Program-made: the position numbers and the translations under genes | Notes under the pieces: generated by a model | The model's database searches: none | The model's input: only the letters and a program-made list of their open reading frames with translations | What the model was told of the DNA's origin: nothing | Shown: piece after piece, positions 17,247 to 24,840 of the stretch | Position numbering within the stretch: the stretch's first letter is position 1 | How the letters are laid out: each line of letters starts with the position of its first letter | From: Dehalogenimonas lykanthroporepellens BL-DC-9 | GTDB taxonomy: Bacteria; Chloroflexota; Dehalococcoidia; Dehalococcoidales; Dehalococcoidaceae | Assembly: GCA_000143165.1 (NCBI GenBank) | Contig: CP002084.1 | Span: 558,001-622,000 of the forward strand | DNA length: 64,000 nt | Direction of reading: 5' to 3'

Positions 17247-18081
17247 CGGTTTTTTCCTTCAGTTCCGCCATGACCGAGGCATCCATCTCAAAGCTGTGTT
17301 CCCGGCCGGGGAAAGAACCCTGTTTGACGTCATCGTCCCAGGCCTTGACTGCTGAGGTGATGACTGCCGACAGGTCGGCATAGCGCCCGGCGTGTTTAGG
17401 GACGAAATCGGTGAACAGTCCCAGCAGGTCGGAAACGACCTGTACCTGTCCGTCACAGCCGGCACCGGCGCCAATACCGATGGTGGGAATACCCAGTTGC
17501 CCGGTGATGAACTCGGACAGCTCTGTCGGCATGGTCTCCAGCACCACGGCAAAAGCCCCGGCCTCTTCCAGAGCGCGCCCGTCGGCCAGCAGGCGGCGGG
17601 CGGCGTCCGCGGTGCGTCCCTGAACACGATGGCCGCTGAGCTGGTTGACCGACTGCGGGGTCAGTCCGATATGGCCCATGACCGGGATGCCACAGTCCAC
17701 CAGCTTCCGGACTTTGTCGGCTACGGTGACGCCGCCTTCCAGCTTGACCGCCTGAGCGCCAGCTGACTGAATGAAACGGGTAGCGTTTCTCAGGGTTTCC
17801 TTCATGCTGATCTGGTAAGTCATGAAAGGCATGTCAGCCACGACCAGAGAATTTTCTGTGCCGCGAACGACGGCAGATGTATGATGGAGCATGTCTTCCA
17901 TGGTGACGGGGATGGTGGAGCCGTAGCCCAGCACCACCGTACCCAGCGAATCGCCGACCAGGATGACGGGAATGCCGGCCTGGTCTATGATACGGGCGGT
18001 GGCGTAGTCATAGGCGGTAAGAACGGAAAAACGTTCGCCCCGGCTCTTGAAATCCCTGACTGCCTGTATAGTGGTTCTCAT
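17233..18081 (-). CDS. panB: 3-methyl-2-oxobutanoate hydroxymethyltransferase
   Basis: Transfers a hydroxymethyl group from 5,10-methylene-THF to ketoisovalerate to make ketopantoate. Metal- and substrate-site motifs are VGDSLGTVVLGYGSTIPVTM, KLEGG and MGHIGLTPQSV. Length 282 aa is normal. It sits 9 nt after panD and overlaps panC. Confidence 0.96.
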   Translation of the reverse strand: MRTTIQAVRDFKSRGERFSVLTAYDYATARIIDQAGIPVILVGDSLGTVVLGYGSTIPVTMEDMLHHTSAVVRGTENSLVVADMPFMTYQISMKETLRNATRFIQSAGAQAVKLEGGVTVADKVRKLVDCGIPVMGHIGLTPQSVNQLSGHRVQGRTADAARRLLADGRALEEAGAFAVVLETMPTELSEFITGQLGIPTIGIGAGAGCDGQVQVVSDLLGLFTDFVPKHAGRYADLSAVITSAVKAWDDDVKQGSFPGREHSFEMDASVMAELKEKTGGST

Positions 18082-18090
18082 AACTGCCTC

Positions 18091-18474
18091 CTACATGGAA
18101 ATGGCGCCGATGGCCCGCTTGACCGAAGTGATGCGGTTTTCGGCAGAGACGTATACCAGCCGGGGCGCGTGTCCGGCCAGCTCATCTTCCGCGACCATTA
18201 CATAGCTGAGAATGATGACCATGTCACCCTTGCAGGCCAGCCGGGCGGCGGCGCCGTTGAGGCCGATTACACCGGAGCCGGACTCACCCTCGATGACGTA
18301 AGTGGCGAAGCGAGCGCCGTTGTTGAGGTTAAGTACCTGGACTTCTTCGTATGGCAGGATGTCGGCGGCCTGGAGCAGATCACGGTCAATGGTGATACTG
18401 CCTTCATATTCCAGGTCACAGCGGGTGACCCGTGCCCGGTGGATCTTCGAGTTCAACATTCTTCTCATGCGCAT
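18091..18474 (-). CDS. panD: Aspartate 1-decarboxylase
   Basis: Makes beta-alanine from aspartate with a self-generated pyruvoyl group. The proenzyme cleavage site is the Gly-Ser pair in [10 protein letters not shown] (residues 25-26 from the first Met). The family core [12 protein letters not shown] lies just after the start, so ATG 18474 or the second Met (18468) are both possible; the first overlaps the upstream gene by 10 nt. Length 127 aa is typical. Confidence 0.95.
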   Translation of the reverse strand: MRMRRMLNSKIHRARVTRCDLEYEGSITIDRDLLQAADILPYEEVQVLNLNNGARFATYVIEGESGSGVIGLNGAAARLACKGDMVIILSYVMVAEDELAGHAPRLVYVSAENRITSVKRAIGAISM

Positions 18475-19331
18475 TTCTCCAGAAGTGATTCGAGTTCAGC
18501 GGCGCGCTGTCGGTCGATGCCGCCGGCTGAAAGGGCCAGCGGTACGGTGGCCCGGCCAAGAACCCGGTAGATATCTCTGACATCCCGGTCGGCCCCGGTC
18601 AGCGCTTCCAGATGAGCCGCCACCGTGGCAACGTCACCGCGGGCGACGGGGCCGGTGAGACAATCCGGAATGCCGATGTTTTCGATGTTGTCGAGGGTGC
18701 CGCGAACCAGCGGCAGTAGCGCTGACAAGGCTTCCTGACGGCCGGCGAAGCCCTGCCACAGGGCGGCGGCGCGGTCGAGCAGGGTGACCAGGTAGTTGGA
18801 GGCCAGTACCGCCGAGGCGTGGTAGAGCACCCGGTCAGCTGACTTCAGTTCTATACTATGTCCGCTCACGGCATTCGCCAGACGGTGAAGAGTCCCGAGC
18901 AGGGGTTCCGCGGCCTCGATGGCGAAAGTGGTTCCCGGTGGAATATCAGCCTGTTCACGCGAGCCTGCCGCCAGCAGGGGGTGAAAAACGCCAGTGAGAG
19001 CCCCTTCATTTTCCAGTGAAGCCAGAGCCAGCCGCGGTGTGGCCGCTGAAACATGGCAGACCATCAGGCCGGGGCGGGCGGCGATACTGCCGGCGACTTC
19101 GGCGATGGCGCGGTCGGGTGTGGTGATGAAAAGCAGTTCAACGGTATCGGCCGCCTGTTGCGGACTGACCGCGGAAGCTGACGGCAGTCTGCCGGCCAGT
19201 TTGCAGGCTGACTCATCACTGCGGCTGGCAACAGCCGTGACCGGATAACCGGCGGCGGAAAGCGCACCGGCCAGCGCCGAACCCATGCGGCCGGCGCCGA
19301 TGAAACCGATTGTGATATTCCGTTCGGTCAT
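18465..19331 (-). CDS. Rossmann-DUF2520 oxidoreductase, candidate PanG-type ketopantoate reductase
   Basis: A 288-aa NAD(P)-binding protein starting [20 protein letters not shown], with [14 protein letters not shown] and GVFHPLLA, followed by an all-helical DUF2520 domain ([20 protein letters not shown]). It is the first gene of panD-panB-panC, and no panE is present. Proteins of this kind (named PanG in Francisella and some Firmicutes, as I recall) replace PanE as ketopantoate reductase, so that role fits here; it is inference from family and context. ATG 19331 is chosen because an upstream TTG (19412) would read through a hairpin leader. Confidence 0.82.
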   Translation of the reverse strand: MTERNITIGFIGAGRMGSALAGALSAAGYPVTAVASRSDESACKLAGRLPSASAVSPQQAADTVELLFITTPDRAIAEVAGSIAARPGLMVCHVSAATPRLALASLENEGALTGVFHPLLAAGSREQADIPPGTTFAIEAAEPLLGTLHRLANAVSGHSIELKSADRVLYHASAVLASNYLVTLLDRAAALWQGFAGRQEALSALLPLVRGTLDNIENIGIPDCLTGPVARGDVATVAAHLEALTGADRDVRDIYRVLGRATVPLALSAGGIDRQRAAELESLLEKCA

Positions 19332-19437
19332 TAAAATACAAAAACCTTCCCGGCAAAGCGGCGAAGGTTTTCCTCCGGGGCTATTGCCGTCTCGTTCCGG
19401 TGCCGGATACAAGCGGACTGAATTTGGCTATATTATA
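19332..19437 (-). promoter_or_regulatory. Promoter and structured leader of the pantothenate operon
   Basis: On the minus strand TATAAT (19437-19432) is followed by a leader of about 94 nt. It ends in an inverted repeat, AAAACCTTC (19368-19360) and GAAGGTTTT (19346-19338), then a T-rich run 6 nt before the ATG. The right arm contains GGGAAGG, the only ribosome-site-like sequence, so the hairpin could either terminate transcription or hide the ribosome site. An upstream CCCCGG can pair with CCGGG inside the hairpin as an alternative fold. A known RNA family called the pan motif occurs before pantothenate genes in Chloroflexi; whether this matches needs a covariance search. Confidence 0.6.
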
Positions 19438-19467
19438 CCGCAGAAGGCAAGGGAAGGTGAAGGGCGG

Positions 19468-20244
19468 CTATTTACCGAGGCGGCTCAGCCAATCCTGGCA
19501 AAGGTCTGCCAGCCCGGTTACCGTCGGGCGGCGGAACAAATTGGCATGGAGTTCGGTAACTGAAATCCGGTTGTGTTCAATGGCGTCGATATCGGTGCCG
19601 GCGACCGCTTCGAAATCCAGCTGACGGCGTACCAGCCAGTAGAACTCCCGTCGTCCGTCGTGGCCTTCCTTGACGGAGTCGATGTTGGTCTTGTGAGCCA
19701 GTACGGTCAGCTCGATGCCTTCTATCTTTTCCAGGGGAACGTCCGGAACATTGACGTTCAGGAAGATATCCGGCGGCAGTTTGCCGTCACGGACATCGGC
19801 GGCGATGACGGCGGCCAGCCGGGCCGGTACTTCCAGGTTGGCCGAATCCACTCCGGCCGACGAGATGGCCAGCACCGGCAGATTACGCAGGTAACCCTGA
19901 AGGGCGGCGCCTACCGTGCCGGAAATGAGAACGTCGTCACCCATGTTGGGGCCGTTGTTGATGCCGGAAATGACCATGTCTACCGGCCGGGACACCAGAT
20001 TCTCCAGAGCCAGGATGACGGCGTCACCCGGCATGCCTTCCACGGCAAAACATTCCAGGCCGTTAAGCGGTGAGTCCGCCCGGCGCACCCGCAGGGGCTG
20101 ACGCAGGGTGATGGCAGTGCCGGTGGCAGATTGTTCCCGGTCCGGTGCGACTACGGCTATAGGTGCCGTGTCGGCGGCATGGGTTGCCAGGGCCCACAGC
20201 CCGGCGGCGTTGATACCGTCATCATTGGAAATAAGTATTTTCAT
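19468..20244 (-). CDS. surE: 5'/3'-nucleotidase SurE
   Basis: Metal-dependent phosphatase of nucleoside monophosphates. Motifs: ISNDDGINAAGL with the metal-binding Asp pair at residues 8-9, VVAPDREQSATGTAIT, and SGINNGPNMGDDVLISGTVG. Length 258 aa is normal. It lies upstream of the pantothenate operon, which appears to have its own promoter between the two. Confidence 0.95.
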   Translation of the reverse strand: MKILISNDDGINAAGLWALATHAADTAPIAVVAPDREQSATGTAITLRQPLRVRRADSPLNGLECFAVEGMPGDAVILALENLVSRPVDMVISGINNGPNMGDDVLISGTVGAALQGYLRNLPVLAISSAGVDSANLEVPARLAAVIAADVRDGKLPPDIFLNVNVPDVPLEKIEGIELTVLAHKTNIDSVKEGHDGRREFYWLVRRQLDFEAVAGTDIDAIEHNRISVTELHANLFRRPTVTGLADLCQDWLSRLGK

Positions 20245-20441
20245 GGGTTTTCAGGATAACACAAACGGCGTTTTTCAGCCACCGGGGAAAAAACTTCGTA
20301 TTACAAAAAAAACGAAGGAAACGAATACTTGATTTACGAAGGAAAAGAAGCAATGACAACGGCGGGGAGACTCTTCGCCGGCATAATAACAGAACATATA
20401 ATAGCACAAACCATATAATATATCAAGAACTTAATGGCACA
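20245..20441. other. AT-rich gap between surE and ISL3 element
   Basis: No gene seen. On the minus strand the gap has several TATAAT-like boxes (around 20380-20425) and three nearby TTCGT repeats, which could serve as the surE promoter region; I could not assign a pair of boxes firmly. The last 8 bases (20434-20441, ATGGCACA) are the target duplication of the ISL3 element. Confidence 0.5.
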
Positions 20442-20478
20442 GGTTCTACGTCAATTAGCGTGAAACAGCCTCCGCGTC

Positions 20479-21851
20479 AGTAGAATCCCCGTACGTGGTG
20501 TAAATTCCTGGAATTGAAAAAGCAGGCCATTGTGTGGTTTCTTGAAAGAAAATAACAACAAAGACTTTCAGGAGGTAACCACAACAATGGCCAAAGACAG
20601 GATGACACTTTTGGAACTGCTACGCAAGTCAGGAAGCGACGGTGATCTTGATTTTCTGAGAGAAGGGGTGAAAATGCTGGCCGAAGCGGTCATGGAGCTT
20701 GAGGTTAAGCAGAAGACCGGAGCTGAGAAACATGAGCGCAGTGACGGTCGTTTAACCTACCGTAACGGCTACCGGGGGCGTATCTGGGACACCCGGGCCG
20801 GCACGATACCCTTGGCGATTCCCCGGTTGCGGGACGGCAGTTATTTCCCCAGCTTGCTCGAGCCCCGGCGCCGGGCGGAACATGCCTTGCTGGCGGTAAT
20901 CCAGGAAGCCTATGTTTGGGCATCAGCACCCGCAAGGTGGAATCTCTGGTTCAGTCACTGGGTCTTAACGGGGTCAGTAAGAGCGAGGTATCGCGAATAT
21001 GCGGGGCTCTGGACGATGAAGTGGAACGATGGCGTCACCGGCCTTTGTTATGGCGTTATCCCTATCTGTGGCTGGATGCGACCTACGTCAAGGTCAGGGA
21101 TTAGGGCGGGTGGTCAGTCAGGCGGTAATTATCGCCTACGGAGTCCGTGAAACCGGAGAACGCGAGATCATCGGGCTTGAGGTCGGCCCCAGTGAAGACG
21201 GTGTATTCTGGAAAGAGTTTCTGCGGGGGCTGGTCAGCCGTGGTTTGAGCGGGGTGATGCTGGTAATCAGTGATGCTCATCTGGGGCTGAAGGAAGCCAT
21301 CAGCACGGTACTCACCGGGGTATCGTGGCAACGTTGCCGGGTGCACTTCATGCGCAATGCGCTGGCCAGAGTGCCACGGGGCGCCCAGGCTATGGTATCT
21401 GCCGCTATCCGTACCATCTTCGCTCAACCTGACCGCGACAGCGCTTGCAGCCAGCTCCGCCGGGTAGCCGATAACCTCAGACTCCGATTCGGTCCTGTTG
21501 CCGACCAACTGGAAGAGGCAGAACCGGATATCCTGGCCTATACCGCTTTCCCCCGGGAACACTGGCGGCAACTGTACTCTACCAATCCCCTGGAGAGACT
21601 GAATAAGGAAATCAAGCGCCGCAGTAATGTGGTCGGCATCTTTCCCAACAGCCAATCGGTAATCAGGCTGATTGGGGCGGTGTTAATGGAACAGCAGGAC
21701 GAGTGGGAGGTCGGACGACGCTACTTTTCTTTGGATTCGATGAAGAAAACGCTGGAAGGGGCGCAGGAGGAACCCCTGATCATGGCTTTACCAGCTTGAT
21801 TATTCGGGAAACCACCAATGATGAATTTACACCACTTGACGGGACACTACC
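20479..21851 (+). mobile_element. IS256-family element, copy 1 (nested in ISL3)
   Basis: About 1373 bp. Imperfect inverted repeats of about 28 bp share GTAG, TCCC and GTGGTGTAAATTC (left 20480-20507, right 21823-21850). Flanking direct repeat TCCGCGTC (20471-20478 and 21852-21859) is the target duplication. It is nearly identical to copy 2 near 53-54 kb but carries a broken transposase gene. Confidence 0.93.
20587..21799 (+). pseudogene. IS256-family transposase, two frameshifts
   Basis: Compared with the intact copy at 52986-54200, this copy lacks one A near 20915 (TATGTTTGGG instead of TATGTATTGGG) and one C near 21104 (GGATTAGGGC instead of GGATTCAGGGC). The reading frame is therefore split into three pieces. 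The rest, including AGGAGGT before the ATG at 20587 and the final MALPA, is intact, so the decay is recent. Copy 2 could act on its ends in trans. Confidence 0.94.
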
Positions 21852-23047
21852 TCCGCGTCTTGGTAATTTGTTGCTAAAATTCTTAGTTTGAAGTTTTCGG
21901 CATTACGATATCCATATGCCAGCCTCTTGAGTGTTTTTATCCGGTTGTTCTTACCTTCGACGAAGGCATTGGTAATACGAAAGTCGAAATAGTTCAGGAT
22001 CTCATGTCGCCATACATTCATGGTGCATAGTAGCTTTTGAAACTCAGGGTATGGCCCGCTGTTAATTTTGTCTTCCAACTCCTTCAGCTTGTACTCAGCC
22101 TCGCCTCTGTTTTTACATTGATACCAGTTTTTGAAAGCCTCTTTAAGTTGCCAGGCTTTCTCTATTTCCGGATAATGTAAAAATAATTCGGCTAAGGTGG
22201 CTTTTTCCCGTTCTGTCAGTTTATCTTCGCTTTTGAGCAGGGCATACCGGTTCTGGTAAAGCCGTCGTCTTATACCCGTGTTCCCTCGGCCGCCTTGAAG
22301 ACGGCTGCGTGTCTTTTCCAGGGCTTGATTGATATGCCAGACAAAGTGGTACTTGTCTACTACGATTCTGGCCTGCGGCAGGCATAACTGAACTGCCTGC
22401 CTGAATGGCTCGTGCATATCCATGGCAACCGCCCTGACCCTTTCGGGATCGCTCAGACTGTTCAGGTATACTTCAAGATTCTTCTTCCCTTTCCCCTCCA
22501 TTACCCCGAGTATTTTCCGGCTTTGTAAATCACACACTGTGGTGTTATAGACATGGCGTTTCTTGACCGAAAACTCATCCACCCCCAGTATTTCAGGGGG
22601 TAATATCGACCCCTCTTCTGCCAACAATCTGCCAATTTCCTCAGTTACACACCTCCTGACCAGCCCTTCACCGACCTGTTCGATTAACGCCACTCTTCTG
22701 ACTGTTTGATGTAGCGCTGTCTGTCCCATGTAAGACCGCAATCGTTGTGTGGAGCGCCTGCGTGACCCAAATACTTCATCAGGCTCAGTAAATACTTTCT
22801 GGCACCACAGACACCTGAAACGCCTTTTATACAGCTTTAACCAGACTGGCTTGTCTCTCACTTTCCTGTCCTGCTTCCATTGCCAGCTGTAATCATGCGG
22901 TTTCTTTGTCGTCTGACCGCACCGCGGGCAGTCCACGGCCTTTCGCCGATATTTGACACTCACGATAATTTGCCCGGGCATTTCCTTTTGCTCCAGGATT
23001 TCCAATTGTGGCAATCCAAGACTGATTTCGATACAATCATTTGGCAT
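21827..23047 (-). CDS. ISL3-family transposase with rewritten C-terminus
   Basis: A 406-aa transposase with an N-terminal zinc ribbon (CPRCGQTTKK and FRCLWCQKVF), helix-turn-helix, and DDE-type core (LGVDEFSVKKRHVY, AVAMDMHEPFRQAV, NAFVEGKNNRIKTLKR). The nested IS256-type element entered within the last codons: the original tail read QDAEAVSR then stop, and now reads QDAEVVSRQVV with a stop inside the newcomer. Only about four residues changed, so the enzyme may still work. The ATG at 23047 lies inside the right end of the element. Confidence 0.92.
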   Translation of the reverse strand: MPNDCIEISLGLPQLEILEQKEMPGQIIVSVKYRRKAVDCPRCGQTTKKPHDYSWQWKQDRKVRDKPVWLKLYKRRFRCLWCQKVFTEPDEVFGSRRRSTQRLRSYMGQTALHQTVRRVALIEQVGEGLVRRCVTEEIGRLLAEEGSILPPEILGVDEFSVKKRHVYNTTVCDLQSRKILGVMEGKGKKNLEVYLNSLSDPERVRAVAMDMHEPFRQAVQLCLPQARIVVDKYHFVWHINQALEKTRSRLQGGRGNTGIRRRLYQNRYALLKSEDKLTEREKATLAELFLHYPEIEKAWQLKEAFKNWYQCKNRGEAEYKLKELEDKINSGPYPEFQKLLCTMNVWRHEILNYFDFRITNAFVEGKNNRIKTLKRLAYGYRNAENFKLRILATNYQDAEVVSRQVV

Positions 23048-23252
23048 CCGGTCTTCCTCCTTGCTTTTGTTTTTGCTTTACCAAAGCCTATCGGAGGTGC
23101 CGGGTGCTTTTCAATGTCACCAATTTCACGCTTAATAGTGTAGAACCATGGCACAATCTGGTATATCGTGAAGTAGACATAAAGTGCTATGCCGGTCGGG
23201 ATTCAGGCGGCTTCTGGCCGGGTAGAACCGGAAACGGGTATAATAACCTGTT

Positions 23253-24284
23253 TTGAAAACTGCCGATTTTAACTACCACCTGCCGGAAAATCTGATTGCC
23301 CAGACGCCGGCTGAGCCTCGTGACAGCTCACGACTGCTGGTTCTTAACCGGGATACCGGAAGCATCGAACACCGGCGGTTCCGTGACATCATCGATTACC
23401 TGGAGCCTGGCGATGCGCTGGTATTTAACGACAGCCGGGTGATACCGGCGCGGCTTTACGGTCATAAATTTGGGACCGGCGCCAAAATAGAGGCGCTGTT
23501 ACTGACCCGGAAGGCCGGAAATGAATGGCAGGCGTTGCTGAAACCGTCGAAGAAACTCAGCCCTGGTACGAAAGTGGAACTTCACGACCAATCCGGCCAG
23601 GACAGCGGAGTGACATTTGAGGTGCTGTCAAAAAGCGAAGACGGCATAGCCGACATCCGAATATCTGACGAAAACAGATTGCAGGACCTGGGTATTCTGG
23701 CTCTGCCGCCGTACATTCATCACCGGTTGGATGAACCGGAGCGCTATCAGACGGTTTATTCCCGTATCAACGGCAGTGTGGCGGCGCCGACCGCCGGCCT
23801 GCATTTCACCCCGGAACTGCTGAAAACCATCGAGTCCAAAGGAATTAAACTGTTATTCGTGACGCTCCACATCGGGCTGGATACTTTCCGACCGGTCAAG
23901 GAAGAGAATCCCGCCAATCATCCTATCCACAGAGAATTCGCCATCCTGACTAAAGAAACGGCAGAAGCCATCAATGAAGTTAAAGCCAAAGGCGGCAGGG
24001 TGTACGGGGTGGGGACTTCCGCGGTACGGACGCTGGAATGGGCGGCAAAGAATTACGGCCTGCCTTTACAGCCGTTCGAAGGCTGGGTAGAGTTGTTCAT
24101 TCTGCCCGGATTTGAATACCGGGTTATCGACCGCCTGATTACCAACTTCCATCTGCCGTGCGGCACGCCGCTGATGCTGACGGCGGCCTTCGCCGGGTGG
24201 GATAATGTTAAGAGGGCTTATGAAGCGGCAGTTGTCGAAGAGTACCGGTTTTTCAGCTTCGGGGATAGTATGGTAGTGGTGTGA
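23253..24284 (+). CDS. queA: S-adenosylmethionine:tRNA ribosyltransferase-isomerase
   Basis: Adds the cyclopentene precursor ring from SAM to 7-aminomethyl-deazaguanine in tRNA (queuosine pathway). Clear family sequence: ADFNYHLPENLIAQTPAEPR, SRLLVLNRDTGSIEHRRF, FNDSRVIPARLYG, SVAAPTAGLHFTPELL and ITNFHLPCGTPLMLTAAFAG. Length 343 aa is normal. The start is TTG at 23253, since MKTADF is the family N-terminus and no ATG fits. A TATAAT box at 23239-23244 lies only about 8 nt ahead, so the mRNA would be nearly leaderless. It is the last GC-rich gene before the composition drop. Confidence 0.95.
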   Translation: MKTADFNYHLPENLIAQTPAEPRDSSRLLVLNRDTGSIEHRRFRDIIDYLEPGDALVFNDSRVIPARLYGHKFGTGAKIEALLLTRKAGNEWQALLKPSKKLSPGTKVELHDQSGQDSGVTFEVLSKSEDGIADIRISDENRLQDLGILALPPYIHHRLDEPERYQTVYSRINGSVAAPTAGLHFTPELLKTIESKGIKLLFVTLHIGLDTFRPVKEENPANHPIHREFAILTKETAEAINEVKAKGGRVYGVGTSAVRTLEWAAKNYGLPLQPFEGWVELFILPGFEYRVIDRLITNFHLPCGTPLMLTAAFAGWDNVKRAYEAAVVEEYRFFSFGDSMVVV

Positions 24285-24402
24285 GAGCGGAGAAGGGTGA
24301 GGCGCAATATTCATATTTACTGACTACTTGAGGGGAGCCAAACTGAAGTTGCTGACTGATTGCCTAGCTTAATCGTGTTATAATCAACAATCAATAAGAA
24401 CA

Positions 24403-24545
24403 ATGATAACTCAAACATTATTAAACAACAACGCGGTAGATGAAGCTTCCGTGGGAAAAAAGACGATAAATTTCAGATTTGGAGAGTTGTTCTGTGGCCA
24501 TGGGGGTTTGGCACTTGGTGCGATATCTTCAATAGCTGAAAACGG
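24403..24545 (+). pseudogene. Remnant of a DNA cytosine-5 methyltransferase gene
   Basis: About 47 codons survive from an ATG at 24403. The stretch FRFGELFCGHGGLALGA is motif I (the SAM-binding FxGxGG) of C5-cytosine methyltransferases, near the N-terminus as expected. All later motifs, including the catalytic PC, are gone; the frame runs into transposase-derived sequence. A TATAAT box about 27 nt upstream suggests its old promoter. It is a relic of a restriction-modification or solitary methyltransferase gene. Confidence 0.8.
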
Positions 24546-24785
24546 CCCAATGGCTATCCGGAGAGGTTTAACCGTACCATTCGGGCACAGTTTGCCCATT
24601 ACCATACCGACAGCATGGATGAGCCGTCTGATTTTAACCGACCGCTTATGGAGTACCTGATTTGGTACAACTCCGAAAAAGTCCATCGGAGTATTAGCAA
24701 AATACCCCCGCTACGCTATTATCTGGATAAATTCATCACTGACCCCGAAAAGTTCCATATGTATTGTACTCTTACATATCGTTGA
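24546..24785 (+). pseudogene. C-terminal remnant of an integrase-type (IS481/IS3-like) transposase
   Basis: In a frame different from the methyltransferase relic, the strand encodes PNGYPERFNRTIRAQFAHY, then LIWYNSEKVHRSISKIPPLR and a stop after LTYR. NGYPERFN and WYNxxxVHxS are the end of the retroviral-integrase core (third catalytic Glu and C-terminal helix). The N-terminal two thirds are missing. It abuts the methyltransferase remnant, marking a deletion or recombination joint. Confidence 0.8.
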
Positions 24786-24804
24786 TACCGAATAGGCATT
24801 AACC

Positions 24805-24810
24805 TATAAT
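24805..24810 (+). promoter_or_regulatory. -10 box of lysS
   Basis: TATAAT, with transcription expected near 24817 and a leader of about 24 nt containing AAGG. The matching -35 box is weak. Confidence 0.5.
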
Positions 24811-24840
24811 GAGAAAAAATAAATCCAAGGTATTTGTCTA

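Larger units (their letters stand above)
20442..23147 (-). mobile_element. ISL3-family insertion sequence carrying a nested IS256-type element
   Basis: Terminal inverted repeats are GGTTCTACGTCAATTAGCGT at the left end and GGTTCTACACTATTAAGCGT (complement strand) at the right. The element is flanked by perfect 8-bp direct repeats ATGGCACA (20434-20441 and 23148-23155), the ISL3 target-duplication length. Without the nested element it would be about 1.3 kb, normal for ISL3. It lies between surE and queA and breaks no gene. Confidence 0.95.

Noticed and set aside
20245-20441. Riboswitch or attenuator before surE
   Set aside because: Only short repeated TTCGT words and AT-rich boxes; no stable hairpin series could be drawn by eye.
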